Positions 1 through 9,700 of a DNA stretch of 14,469 bases are shown here, in pieces; within the stretch, counting starts at the first letter, position 1; each line of letters opens with the position of its first letter. The position numbers and the translations under genes are program-made. Source of the stretch: Brevundimonas sp. UBA7635. GTDB lineage: Bacteria; Pseudomonadota; Alphaproteobacteria; Caulobacterales; Caulobacteraceae. The notes under the pieces are model-generated. The model had not been told where the DNA came from, did not search any database, and was given only the letters and a program-made list of their open reading frames with translations. Where the stretch lies: assembly GCA_002483865.1 (NCBI GenBank), contig DLIT01000041.1:5174-19642 (forward strand), read 5' to 3'.

Positions 1-176
1 CGGTCGACGCGGTTGCCGACAGCCAGACGCACCCAGCCTTCCGAGACGCAGTATTCCTCGACGTTGGTCTTTTCCTCGCCCTTGAAGCGAATGCCAATGC
101 CGCGCGCCAACAGGTCGGCGTCGTGGAAGGGGCTGTCGGGATCGACCGACAGGCGGTCAGGCAGGGCATCAGACAT
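1..176 (-). CDS. DUF3297 family protein (N-terminal part, cut by window edge)
   Basis: The reverse strand reads from an ATG at 176-174 and leaves the window at base 1 after about 58 codons, so the C-terminus is missing. The peptide starts MSDALPDRLSVDPDSPF and contains GIGIRFKGEEKTNVEEYC followed by SEGWVRLAVGN, which I recognise as the DUF3297 family, a small (about 80 residue) conserved proteobacterial protein of unknown function. A GAGAG sequence seven bases ahead of the ATG could serve as ribosome binding site. No signal peptide or membrane segment is seen. It runs in the same direction as the nitroreductase gene, with about 145 bases between them holding a palindromic repeat, so separate transcription is likely. 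Confidence 0.82.
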   Translation of the reverse strand, partial: MSDALPDRLSVDPDSPFHDADLLARGIGIRFKGEEKTNVEEYCVSEGWVRLAVGNRVD

Positions 177-258
177 GAACAAGCTCTCGCTGGAATCTAA
201 GCGCGCTCAATAGCGGCGGAAGGGCTGGATGCCAACCGTGGGATGGGCGGTGGCGGTG

Positions 259-306
259 CGGCCCCTCCACCACTTCGTGGTCCCCCTCCCCATTGGCATG
301 GGGAGG
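259..306. repeat. Dispersed double-hairpin intergenic repeat, copy 1
   Basis: Two adjacent inverted repeats lie between the DUF3297 and nitroreductase genes. The first, at 269-281, has a CCAC/GTGG stem closed by an outer A-T pair around TTC. The second, at 285-306, has a perfect nine-pair stem, CCTCCCCAT against ATGGGGAGG, around TGGC. Read on the minus strand, the order (CCTCCCC hairpin, short spacer, second hairpin, GGAGGGGC) matches the repeat downstream of prmA. Such CCTCCCC-type palindromes are, as I recall, common between genes in Brevundimonas-like genomes. It may also end transcription of the nitroreductase gene, although no T-run follows. Confidence 0.65.
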
Positions 307-320
307 AAAGGGGGAGAGGG

Positions 321-923
321 CTATGCCCTGTATTCGACCTTGCTGTTCAGGTCGGGGCGGGGGCGTTCCAGGGGGCCTTCGGCGAGGGTGCCCAGGTGGA
401 TGAAGCCGGCGATGGCTTCTCCGTCTTTGATGCCAAACAGTTCGGTGGCTTCGGGATCATAGGCATACCAGTCGGTGATCCAGCTGGCGCTGTAACCCAG
501 GGCATCGGCGGCATGTTCCAGGTTCATGCAGACGGCACCGGCGGACAGTTGCTGTTCCCAGACCGGGACCTTGTGGCCGTGGATCGGGCTGGAGACGACC
601 ATGATGGTCATCGGCGGATTGGCCAGCTTGGCCAGGACCTTGGTATCCTTTTCGGCGCGGTGCTGGCGCGCGGCCAGGGCCGTCAGGCGGGCGGCCATGT
701 CTGCGCGGCCATCGGGACCCATGACGACAAAGCGCCAGGGAAACAGCTTGCCATGGTCCGGCGTGCGTGCGCCCAGGGTGAGGATCTGCTCGACCTCGGA
801 ACAGGAGGGACCCGGCGCGATGAGGGACTGGGCCGGGGCCGAGCGACGGCGCGCCAGGCGTGCGACCATCTCGGCCGAAGCGACGGGCAGGGGAAGCGGG
901 GCGCTGAGGTCAGTCTGGGTCAT
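321..923 (-). CDS. YdjA-like flavin nitroreductase family protein
   Basis: A 200-residue protein of the FMN-dependent nitroreductase superfamily. It carries RRRSAP (residues 25-30) at the usual phosphate-binding position of FMN, ARTPDHGKLFPWRF (52-65), HKVPVWEQQLSAG (117-129) and GFIHLGT (173-179). The RAPDH-like and HKVPxWEQxxSAG blocks match what I remember of E. coli YdjA (183 aa), so this is the minimal YdjA/RutE-like subgroup rather than the larger NfsB group. Proteins of this type are cytoplasmic dimers that reduce nitro or quinone-like compounds with NAD(P)H; the physiological substrate is unknown. The ATG at 923-921 gives an N-terminus about 15 residues longer than YdjA; Met19 is an alternative start. 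It is divergent from cysE with 118 bases between them. Confidence 0.88.
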   Translation of the reverse strand: MTQTDLSAPLPLPVASAEMVARLARRRSAPAQSLIAPGPSCSEVEQILTLGARTPDHGKLFPWRFVVMGPDGRADMAARLTALAARQHRAEKDTKVLAKLANPPMTIMVVSSPIHGHKVPVWEQQLSAGAVCMNLEHAADALGYSASWITDWYAYDPEATELFGIKDGEAIAGFIHLGTLAEGPLERPRPDLNSKVEYRA

Positions 924-1041
924 GCCCGATAGCTAGGATTTCCGTAGAGGAAGTGCCACCGCCAAAATGCGTCCCGAAACCATGGGAACTGGCGCATGGG
1001 GCGCAGGATGCCTAAAATAGGGGCTGAAGATCGGAGAGCGG
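924..1041. promoter_or_regulatory. Divergent intergenic region between nitroreductase gene and cysE
   Basis: These 118 bases must hold the promoters of two divergent genes. On the plus strand TAAAAT at 1013-1018 is a fair -10 hexamer about 24 bases before the cysE ATG, but the -35 position holds only a weak TGGCGC. A GGAGAG at 1033-1038 is the cysE ribosome binding site. No operator-like palindrome is convincing. The promoter call is tentative. Confidence 0.35.
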
Positions 1042-1863
1042 ATGGCCCAGCTGGAAATCGTGCCCAAGGATGTGGACCTGTGGACGCAACTGCGCGCCGC
1101 AGCCCTGGAGGCCGCGCGCGAGGAGCCGCGGCTGGCGTCGCAACTGAATGCGGTCGTCCTGGCCCATGACGACCTGGCCGGGGCGCTGAGCTTCCAGATC
1201 GCGCGCAAGCTGGGCGACGCCGAGCTGGGAGCCATGACCATCCGCGAGGTGGCCATAGCGGCCTTTACCTCGGACCCGGCGATCGTCGAGGCGGCCGAGC
1301 TGGACCTGAAGGCCGTGCAGGACCGCGATCCGGCGATCCGCACCCTGCTGCAACCCTTCATGTATTTCAAAGGCTTCCAGGCATTGCAGGCGTGGCGCAT
1401 CGCGCACTGGCTGTGGGGGCAGGGGCGCGACACCCTGGCCTTCCATTTCCAGAGCCGGATTTCCGAACTGTTCCAGCTGGACATCCATCCCGCCGCCCGC
1501 ATCGGCAAGGGCGTTTTCATCGATCATGGCACCGGCATCGTCATTGGCGAGACGGCGGTGGTGGGGGACGAGGTCTCGATGCTGCACGCCGTGACCCTGG
1601 GCGGGACCGGGGCCGAGCGCGGCGATCGCCATCCCAAGATCGGGCGCGGGGTGCTTCTGGGAGCCGGTGCCAAGGTCCTGGGCAACATCACCATCGGCGA
1701 CTATGCCAAGGTGGCGTCCGGCTCTGTAGTGCTCAAGCCGGTGGCCGCTGGCTGTACGGCGGCGGGTGTGCCTGCACGGATCGTCAACTGCCCTACCGAT
1801 GCGACACCGGCCCGGACCATGGATCATACCCTGGCCGACGTCGTTTATGATTTCGTGATCTGA
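1042..1863 (+). CDS. cysE: Serine O-acetyltransferase
   Basis: CysE acetylates L-serine with acetyl-CoA to O-acetylserine, the first step of cysteine synthesis, in the cytoplasm. The 273-residue length equals the classical enzyme. The N-terminal alpha-helical SATase domain spans about residues 10-110. The left-handed beta-helix follows from about 147, with QLDIHPAARIGKGV, IDHGTGIVIGET, VTLGGTG, GDRHPKIG, GAGAKVLGNI and AAGVPARIV. By alignment from memory to the E. coli enzyme, Asp147 and His162 correspond to the catalytic Asp143/His158 pair. The protein ends in Asp-Phe-Val-Ile; a terminal isoleucine is the residue that inserts into the active site of CysK in the cysteine synthase complex, so complex formation is plausible. 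The ATG at 1042 is supported by GGAGAG upstream. A separately expressed small gene follows 100 bases downstream. Confidence 0.96.
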   Translation: MAQLEIVPKDVDLWTQLRAAALEAAREEPRLASQLNAVVLAHDDLAGALSFQIARKLGDAELGAMTIREVAIAAFTSDPAIVEAAELDLKAVQDRDPAIRTLLQPFMYFKGFQALQAWRIAHWLWGQGRDTLAFHFQSRISELFQLDIHPAARIGKGVFIDHGTGIVIGETAVVGDEVSMLHAVTLGGTGAERGDRHPKIGRGVLLGAGAKVLGNITIGDYAKVASGSVVLKPVAAGCTAAGVPARIVNCPTDATPARTMDHTLADVVYDFVI

Positions 1864-1963
1864 GGCTGGCCTGTGGACGCCTGATTTGCGGGCTTCCCTC
1901 GGCGAGCGGGCTTCTCTAGTTTCTTCGGCCAACGACACGCTTGTGACCAAAAGAGGCTATCCC

Positions 1964-2173
1964 GTGAAAGAATCCGACCTGAAGCGCGTCGAGACGCACC
2001 TGAAGCGCACCTTCAACCACGGCGGCATCAAGGTGAAGGCCCGCAAGGTTGCCGATTCCGCCGAAGTCTATGTCGATGACGAGTTCATCGGCGTGGTCTT
2101 TGAGGACGAGGACGAAGCCGGTTCCTTCATGTTCGAAATGGCGATCCTGGCCGAAGACCTGCCGGAAGCCTGA
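1964..2173 (+). CDS. DUF3126 family small protein
   Basis: A 69-residue acidic protein starting KESDLKRVETHLKRTF, then GGIKVKARKV, VYVDDEFIGVVFEDEDE and ending ILAEDLPEA. I recognise this as the DUF3126 family, a small conserved alphaproteobacterial protein of unknown function, here near full family length. I chose the GTG at 1964 because AGAGG lies seven bases ahead of it and because the family begins with this M-K-x-x-(D/E) pattern; an upstream in-frame GTG at 1943 and a TTG at 1886 would add unconserved residues. It follows cysE in the same direction with 100 bases between and is closed by a strong terminator, so it could be read through from cysE or have its own promoter. Confidence 0.85.
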   Translation: MKESDLKRVETHLKRTFNHGGIKVKARKVADSAEVYVDDEFIGVVFEDEDEAGSFMFEMAILAEDLPEA

Positions 2174-2200
2174 GACTTGGTCTGAAGCCAGATAGGACAG

Positions 2201-2241
2201 AGGCCGGAGGGGGCGAACCCTTCCGGCCTTTTTCTTTTTCG
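2201..2241 (+). terminator. Rho-independent terminator after the DUF3126 gene
   Basis: AGGCCGGAGGG (2201-2211) pairs with CCCTTCCGGCCT (2218-2229) around a short GGCGAA-type loop, with one bulged or mismatched position, and is followed at once by a T-rich tract to about 2239. It lies 28 bases after the stop codon. The opposite strand lacks a T-run, so it should act mainly on plus-strand transcription; the convergent gene ends ten bases beyond. Confidence 0.88.
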
Positions 2242-2250
2242 TGCAGCCGC

Positions 2251-2841
2251 TTAGCGCTTCAGTCCGAACAGGCGGGCAAAGAAGCCGGGCTTCCTGACCG
2301 GGGCCGGGGTGTCGATCGGCTTGACCGGGGCCAGAGCCGCATCCGCAGCCGTGGTCGCGGTTTCGGCAGCCGGGCTGGAAGCCGGGGCTTCGGCCAGGGT
2401 CTTGGCCGTCGGTGTGACCGGAGCCTCGGTCACGGCAGGGATGTCGACCGCCGGTTCGACGACCGGGGGCTTCTCGGGCGCAGCCGACTTTTCTACCGCC
2501 GGGGCCTTGGCGGCGGCCGGCTTGGTCGCCTTCTTGGCCGGTGCCTTGGTGGTCGCAGGCTTTTTGGTCGGGGTCTTGGCGGTGGGCTTGTCAGCCGTGG
2601 CAGCCTTGCTGGTCGCCTTGGCCTTGGTCGCAGGCTTGGCCGTTGCCGCCTTCTTCGTCGTCTCGCTCTTGGCTGCGGCGGGGGCCTTGGCCTTGGGCTC
2701 CGCCTTCGGCCTGGCGGCCGCGGTCGCTTTTACGGTCTTTTCGGTTGCACTAGTGCTCGACTTTGCCGCCGCTTTAGGCTTGGAAGCGGCCTTTGCCGCT
2801 TTCGGCGCAGCCGATTTCGATTCAGTTGGTTCTTTAGCCAT
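2251..2841 (-). CDS. Lys/Ala/Pro-rich basic protein with a hydrophobic C-terminal tail
   Basis: A 196-residue low-complexity protein. Residues 1 to about 125 are dominated by Ala, Lys, Pro and Thr in degenerate AKPAT/AKKAT/PAKKA units, like histone H1-type or AlgP-type bacterial proteins. The next 55 residues are less basic and rich in Pro, Val, Glu and Ala. The chain ends in KPGFFARLFGLKR, a short amphipathic segment that could contact the membrane or a partner. No enzymatic domain is visible. The basic repeats suggest nucleic-acid or polyanion binding, which is an inference from composition only. I chose the ATG at 2841-2839 because GGGAGGG lies just upstream; a start at 2877 would add twelve residues across that Shine-Dalgarno. 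It is convergent with the DUF3126 gene and divergent from prmA. Confidence 0.7.
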   Translation of the reverse strand: MAKEPTESKSAAPKAAKAASKPKAAAKSSTSATEKTVKATAAARPKAEPKAKAPAAAKSETTKKAATAKPATKAKATSKAATADKPTAKTPTKKPATTKAPAKKATKPAAAKAPAVEKSAAPEKPPVVEPAVDIPAVTEAPVTPTAKTLAEAPASSPAAETATTAADAALAPVKPIDTPAPVRKPGFFARLFGLKR

Positions 2842-2917
2842 GGACCCGCCCTCCCGGATTACAGCGGGCGAACCCATGCCCGCGCTGACGAATCATAATC
2901 ATAACGGTGTTTGAGAA
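2842..2917. promoter_or_regulatory. Divergent promoter region between the Lys-rich gene and prmA
   Basis: This 76-base gap contains the only AT-rich patch nearby, a duplicated AATCAT-type sequence at 2891-2903. It gives CATAAT on the plus strand and TATGAT on the minus strand as -10-like hexamers. No good -35 box is seen on either strand. GGGAGGG for the minus-strand gene sits at about 2850-2856. Low-confidence promoter assignment. Confidence 0.35.
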
Positions 2918-3787
2918 ATGTCCCAGCCCGCAGTCCAAGTCATTGCCCGCGGCACGCGTGACGCCGCCGAAAACGCGGCCGCCGCGATCGACGAAAACCC
3001 CCTGCTGGAAGGGGCTACCTATTCGATTCTGGAAGAGGACGAGGATCAGGGTATCTGGCGCATCGACGCCTTCCCGACGACCGAAGATGAAGCCGAGGGC
3101 ATCGCGGCCATCCTGCGAGAGCAGGGCGAACTGGATGTGGTGGTCGAGAAGCTGGCCGATGCCGACTGGCTGGCCATGAGCCTGTCGGGCCTGCCGCCCG
3201 TCGAGGCCGGTCGCTTCTTCGTCTATGGAGCCCATGACCAGGGCAAGGTTCCCGACGACCGCGTGACGCTGAAGATCGACGCAGGGGCCGCCTTTGGCAC
3301 CGGCCACCACGGTACGACGGTGGGCTGCCTGCAAGCCTTTGACGTCCTTCTGGACAAGGGCGAGACCTTCGACAAGGTGCTGGACGTGGGCTGCGGGACG
3401 GGTGTCCTGGCCATCGCGGCGGCGCGGACCGGCTCGCCCCTCGCCGTCGGCACCGATATCGACGAGCCGTCAGCCCGCATCGCCAACGAGAATGCCGCCA
3501 TCAATGATGCCCAATGCGAGTTCTATTTCGCCGATGGCCTGAGCGATGCGCGTATTGCCCAGCACGCGCCCTATGACCTGGTGTTCGCCAATATCCTGGC
3601 CGCGCCCCTGGTCTTCCTGGCCCCCGAGATCGCCAATGCTTTGAAGCCGGGCGGGGTCGCCATCCTGTCGGGCCTGCTGCGCACCCAGGAGGAGCGCATC
3701 CTGGAAGCCTATCTGCCGCTGGGCTTCAAGGTCGAGCAGACCATCCACCACGACGCGTGGTCGGCCCTGCAGCTGCGCAAGGGGTAA
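2918..3787 (+). CDS. prmA: Ribosomal protein L11 methyltransferase
   Basis: PrmA trimethylates lysines and the N-terminus of ribosomal protein L11 using S-adenosylmethionine. The protein is 289 residues, close to the E. coli enzyme (293). The N-terminal L11-recognition domain covers about residues 1-110. The class I methyltransferase core shows [10 protein letters not shown] (125-134), the hallmark PrmA block; motif I DVGCGTG (156-162); the acidic end of strand 2, VGTDID (177-182); motif IV NILAAPL (225-231); and LSGLL (250-254). The start at ATG 2918 is the natural one, although its upstream TTGAGA is a weak ribosome binding site. The gene is not obviously in an operon. Its 3' end abuts a double-hairpin repeat, and the open reading frame of the druE helicase runs antisense into its last 320 bases, which I regard as an artefact of a damaged druE 3' end. 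Confidence 0.95.
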   Translation: MSQPAVQVIARGTRDAAENAAAAIDENPLLEGATYSILEEDEDQGIWRIDAFPTTEDEAEGIAAILREQGELDVVVEKLADADWLAMSLSGLPPVEAGRFFVYGAHDQGKVPDDRVTLKIDAGAAFGTGHHGTTVGCLQAFDVLLDKGETFDKVLDVGCGTGVLAIAAARTGSPLAVGTDIDEPSARIANENAAINDAQCEFYFADGLSDARIAQHAPYDLVFANILAAPLVFLAPEIANALKPGGVAILSGLLRTQEERILEAYLPLGFKVEQTIHHDAWSALQLRKG

Positions 3788-6700
3788 TTTCCTCCCCACG
3801 GTGTGGGGAGGTGGCGCGGCGCTTGCGCCGTGACGGAGGGGCGGGAGCGGGGCGCTGCGGGCCGGCGGGCGCGCCGGGGGCCCCCCCCCCCCCGCCGTCC
3901 CCCGGCCCCCGCCCCCCCCCCGCCAATAGCCGAAGCCCTGGTCGAAAAAGATGACGGCCGTGGAGCCGTCGTCGTATTCGAGCATGAGCCGGCGGTGATG
4001 AGCGGCCCCCCGTCCCATGTAGCGGGCATCGAGGTTGAAGTTCGCAAGGAGCGCACGGATGGTCTGTTCCCGATCCTCTTCGTTGAGCCAGTTGTTGTTC
4101 AACTGTGTCGGCGGCCCCCGGAAGCTGTCCTTGCGCATCGGCGCCGTAATGATCGTCACTTCGGGCGAAGCGCCTCTCGGGGCTAGTTGATCGCGAAACA
4201 CGGCAAGCGTGCGGGCCATCAGCAGGGCCGGCAAAGGCGCGACAAGGTAGCGGTCGGTGTATTCGATGGAGGTAAGCCGCCCTGCCTTCCAGAGGTCGGC
4301 CGCTTCGAGCTCGGGCTTGAGAAGGTTCTTCACCAGCCCCTCGCCGAACTGGTGCGCCGGCCGCGAAAGCGCTGCCTTCAGTTCCCTTACGCGATCGCCT
4401 GTCGTTTCGCTCCGCTCGAGATCTTCCTCTCCGATCGGAACGCCTGACGGCGGTTGCATGCGCACCGTCACGATCGGATGTTCGATGCCGACGCCCCATC
4501 GGTCTCCGGCCGCGCGGCTCAGGGGATCGCGGCAATAGTAGCCGAGACCGCCCTCGCGATCCTCGGTCGAGGCGACCAGCCAGGCGCCGTTGGCGGCCGG
4601 CTGCATATCCAGGATGACCGGCACGAAACAGAAGCGGTGTGAAGCGTTCCGCAGGCCGCGACGGGTCGCATCGTCCATGGCGCTGAACGCTGCCTGAGGC
4701 AATGCGAGTCGTACTTCTGCGCCGAGCCGGTGAGCTTTCTCGAACAAGCTCGACAGCGGTGGCTGATAAAGCGCCGATACGTCGAGGTCCTCGGACATGA
4801 GCAGGGTTATGATCTGGTCGCTCTTCAGTTTCCGCACGATGGCGTCTGCGACGGGCCCGCTCAGCGCAGCGTGCGCGGCGACTTTGTCGTCGTCCTTCGG
4901 CGCCGCCAGCTCGCTCCGCAGCTGCGTCACAAATTCCAGTGCCGCCTTGCGATCGACGATCTCCTGCTGTGCGAAGAGGTCGGAAGCGAGGACGCAGGAC
5001 GAACACCCTCGTTCGCAGCGGGCGGAACAATCCAACCGTTGGGCCACGGCGGCGAGGAGCCTCGGGATGTCGGCGAAAAGCTGAGGCGCATAGCCGGCCC
5101 CGCCCGATGATTGGTCGAACAGGAAGATGGAGTGGGTGAGATCGCCGAGGAGGCCGGAACGAGGCTCCACGGCCAGTCCGAGTTCCCGCGTCTCGATGCC
5201 GAGCGAGCGGGCCAGGGATTCCCGCAATGCAGAAGCCAGCGCCCAAGCGGTTCCTGCATCGGACAGACCCGATGGCTGTAGCTCGGCGACGTCGGTGAGA
5301 ACCTCGTGGCCCAGGGCTATCGGTTCGGTTATCGCGTAGGTGCGATCGTTGCCGGGGCAGCGTCCGAAGGTTCCCTTACGAGGCGTGAGCGCATCGTGCT
5401 CGGCCAGACCGGGGCCGGAGTCCGAAGCGGCGCGGCCGCATTCCAGACAGACGCGATAGCCCGCCTTCGCGGGGCCGTTCGACAGATGAAAGACTCGTCC
5501 TTCGTGGCTCGACCGATATCGGCCCAGATCGGCGTCCAGGAGCGGAGCCCAGGCGGCGCCGGCTGCTGAAACCGAGGGCGGCTCGGGCTCGATGTACTGA
5601 GCCGAGTCCGTGTGGGCATGAGGCTTGTCCGACCAGGCGACGCGGAATCCTGAAGGCTCGAGGAACCGACGGAACGTCAGACCGTCGGCCCCGCATTCCG
5701 GGCAGGAAGCTGGAAGCGAATGGCCGGAGCCGGGAGCCTTGCAGGTCTCGCAGCGCCAGAAGCAGCGGAGGCTCTGAACCTCCCGCGCTTCCAGATCAGT
5801 GGCGGGCCGCTGCCAGTTCAGGGTCACGCCGGCGGATGTCCAGACAAGTCCGTCGATCACGACCTCGGCGCCGGGAGCATATTCACGGATGGCCACATCC
5901 GCGTTGCGGCTCGGATAGTCGTAGCGGCGGTCGTTACGCCGATCGTCGTCGCCATCCTGCGCGGCACGGTCCTGATCCCGCGTCTCTGCGCAGTCGTTAA
6001 CGAACGGCACCACCGAAGTGGGAAAACCGTGACCGGGAAGTAGCGAACGGTTGGCCAGCTCCTTGAGGAGCGATTCTCCGCACATCCGGCGGATCCGCTT
6101 CTCCAAGCTGGCGACGGCCTCCGGCGCAACGTCGCGGGCCTGCTCCTGGAGCGTCGTCCAGCTCTTCTCAAATGCGGTTGCCGCATCCAGAAACGCGTCC
6201 CGGGCGACTTCCAGAAGATCGCGCCGGAACTCAAGTATCGTGCCCACGGTAAGGGCGGCAATCGATGGCCGCAGGATCTGCTCGGTGCTCGGTTCATCGA
6301 GCCAGCGGGCGAAGAGCGCCACCGGGGAATCGACCGCTTTCTCGGCGGCCAGAATCGGGGGGCAGCCGAAGAAATCGCCGCTCTTTGTTTTCACGAGTTG
6401 GCCGTCAGCTTCGGCGAACCAGCGCGCCAGGAGAAGCGCGTTGACGTGACGCTGCACGATTCGGACGGAATCGAGCTTCACGAGCGGCGCGCGCAGCTCA
6501 CGCTTCAGGTAATCGATCGGCTTGAGGAAGGCTTCTCGATCCAGGGGCGTGTCCCGAGCAAAGGTGAGTGATGTCGAGAAGCTCTGCCCGCGGCGACCGG
6601 CGCGGCCGACCCGTTGACGATAGTTGGCGATGGAGGGCGGGACGTTCGTGTTCAGGACCGCTTCAACGGCTCCGATGTCGACGCCCATCTCCATGGTTGT

Positions 6701-9700
6701 CGAGCAGGCCAGCAGATTGATCTCGTGACGCTTGAACTCTTCTTCAAATCCACGGAGGCGGCTCGGCGGTTGCTGCGCTGAGTGTTCTTCCGCCCGGATG
6801 TAGGGGGCGAAGGTGGCCGCGCGGGTGTGCAGGTCGCTCCAGACGCCGCGATCCCGAAGCTCGGCTGTGACTGGGTCTTCCACCAAGAAATCCGAGATCA
6901 CGCTGCGGTCCTCGGCGTTGCGTGGGAATGCGATCGGCAGGATCGGCATTCTGATCGGCTCGGGTTTTCTCTGCGCCGCCGGCAGGGTGCTCCGTAGGGC
7001 ATAGGGCGAAATTCCGAGAGCCGGCCTGGGCAGAACCCTGTTGGTCACCGGACAAAGCCAGGCGTCCAGGACAGGTTCGAGCGAGGCTCGCGAGAAGTCG
7101 AGGGCATAGGTGCTGGCATTGCTCTCGAGCACCGGACGCACGCCCTGCCATGCGCGCTCCAGAACTTCGTTCAGGACGGCTCTGTCGGCCGGGTCGGCGG
7201 CGTCCAGCTTCAGCGTGCGCTCCAACAGCTTCACGGCGTTCGACTTGGCGGAACCCGCCCGCGCAGCGGGCCATGAGCGATCCGAGGCGTTGGCAGGAAG
7301 ATCATTGGGCCCGACGATATTTTTCAGGAAGGCCTGTCTTGGCAGCAGCCACCGTGCGTCCCGTCGATCCATGCGCACGACGAAGAGGTTGCGGATGGAG
7401 ACATCGATCAGAAAATAGAGGAAGTCCCGCCAATCCTGCAGGCTGAGGCCTTTTTCCCGGAACTGAGAGGGAAGGGCGCGCTCCGAGAGCGCCTCGATCG
7501 AAGCGAAGCTCAGTCGCGCCAGACCCATGGTCTCGACCGCATTCGCGCGCCGGGGGCGGCGGGCGAGTTCGCGAAGCATGAGGAACTCAGCGAAGGCCTC
7601 GGGAGAGTCACGGTAGCGCTCGTCCCGCCCTGACCAGACTTTTCGAATCCACTGCTTGACCGTCGGATCATCGGCGAGCCCCTGTACAGCATCGGCCCAG
7701 GCAACAGCTGGCACCTTGTCCAGAGCGGCAAGCTCTTCGCGCGCTTGATCCAGCATCTGCGCGAAGTCGGGATCGTCCGCAGCAAGCGGTGCGAACTTAG
7801 CGATCCTCATCTCGATGGATGCACGCTTTTCCGGATCCGAGCCCTTCGCAAGCGCCTTCTGAGTCAGATGGTAAATGAACGCCCGGACGTACCCACGCTC
7901 GGACTGGGTTTCGATATTGGCCGCAAACCGGGCGGTCCCCTGGCGGCTGTCGGTGAACGACAAGAGTTGACGGCCCTCGCCGGGGACCAGCTTCTGATCT
8001 GACGAATGGGCGTTGACGCCCTCCAGCAGCGTGGGCGCGGCGTTCTGGAGCAGGAAGGGGGCTCCGAAGCGGAAGGGCCACAGAGGGGAGCGGGTCTCGG
8101 CGGTCGTGCCCACGCCGCAGCTCGGGCAGGCGTCGTCGACCAACTGTTGGCTTGCCCACACGGTGCTCCCTGCCGTGCGTCGCTCGAGCAGCGTTCCCGT
8201 TTTCGGGTCGACCGCCACCTCCTTGCATCCGGCGAATGGACGAAGCCCCAGAAGCCTTCTGCGCCCTAGTGATACCGAGGCTTCGGCCGCCGCCGGAACA
8301 TCGCCGTCTTCGTCCGTCTCGAATGCGCCCGTGCTCATTGCCCCGGCGGTCGCGAAGTCGTCCTCGCCGACCGAGGTTGCGAGCGGCGAAAGGCGATCGC
8401 CGTAGTCATAGGCGTTGAGCCATGGCTCGCCGCACTCCGTGCAGTTCAGGAGCTCGAAAACGGCTCCAGCACAATGCGGACAGACATCGGATCGATCGAA
8501 CAGGATACCGCCGAAGGGCCAGCCGACAGGTTTGTCGCCCGGGCACTCCGTGTCGAGGCAGGACCAAAGCCCTGGAACGGCACGGACGAAGTTGTGAACC
8601 CGCATCGGCAGCAGAGGGCGCTTTTCATCCTCGGGCTTGGCCGCGATGCTTTCCAAGAGCGCCTCGGCCGTTGTTCCTGCGGAACCGGCATGTCGGACGG
8701 CGTCGGACAACGCGATAGCCCCCGCTTCCGCCTGTCTGACGACAGCCTGGACCGCAGGGTTCCGCGCCAACTCGCTCGAGCCTCCGGTTGGCGTCAGCTC
8801 GCATGCCGGACCCGGCGGGGGCAGGGCGACGACTTCGCGGTGGCCGAAGACCACATGAACCCGATCGATATCGACGCCGGCGAGATCGGCGAGGTACCGT
8901 TGCAGATCACGTTTCGCCTGATCATCCGAACCGCCGATCGTGGCTGAGGTGGCGACGAACCGGACGTCGGAGGCTTTTACACCGAAGGTGTGCAGAACCC
9001 GCCTGAGCAGAAGCGAGACCTCAGCGGCGGCGGATCCGACGTAGCTGTGGGCTTCGTCGATAATGATCCAGCGGAGCATTCCGCGGGACCGATCAACGAG
9101 AGGTTTGTCCTGCCTACGGATGGTCATGTATTCCAGCATCGTGCTGTTCGTGACCAGGATCGGCGGCGGATCGGCGCGGAGAGTCGTCCGGTAGAGCACC
9201 TGCTCGGGCGTAGACGCCTCATCGCGCTCGCGATCCGACTTCCGACGGTCGGGCATCAGCCCGTTGTAGAGACCGAATCGGATGCGGCCGTTGAACGGAC
9301 GGGTCCATTGCCGAAGCCGCTCCTCCTGGCTCGCAATGAGCGCGTTGAGCGGATAGAGCATGAGTGCGCGCACGCCTGAAAGCCGACCCGATTGAGCGCT
9401 CTCAATGGCGAGATCGTTGAGCAAAGGCACCAGAAAGCATTCGGTCTTACCCGAACCCGTGCCGCTGGAAACGAGCACCGAGTTCCGCTGCTCTGCGGTC
9501 AGCAGCTTCCAGGCCGCGAGCTGGTGCTCGTAGGCCGGATAGTCGAAACGGTAGTCGTCGCCCGGAGCACCCGCAGCCAAGGCTGCGGCAACGTCGGAAT
9601 GCAGCACCTCTCCGGCCAGGCTTTGCGGCGTTCGGCCGGAAGACCGGTAACCCGCCGCCCCCTCGAAGACGGGCTCTGACAGCAAGGCGCCGCGGCTGAT

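Noticed and set aside
1012..1950. 312-codon minus-strand frame over cysE
   Set aside because: It is antisense to a textbook cysE with catalytic residues and the usual length; the reverse peptide shows no family features.
2309..2914. 201-codon plus-strand hydrophobic frame over the Lys-rich gene
   Set aside because: Apparent Ala/Val-rich membrane-like sequence is the expected antisense reading of Lys/Ala/Pro repeats; the minus strand has the ribosome binding site and stop context.
3726..5246. 506-codon minus-strand frame inside druE
   Set aside because: The peptide is an Arg/Pro/Gly-rich out-of-frame reading of the helicase; the DUF1998 and PLD-like motifs are in the other frame.
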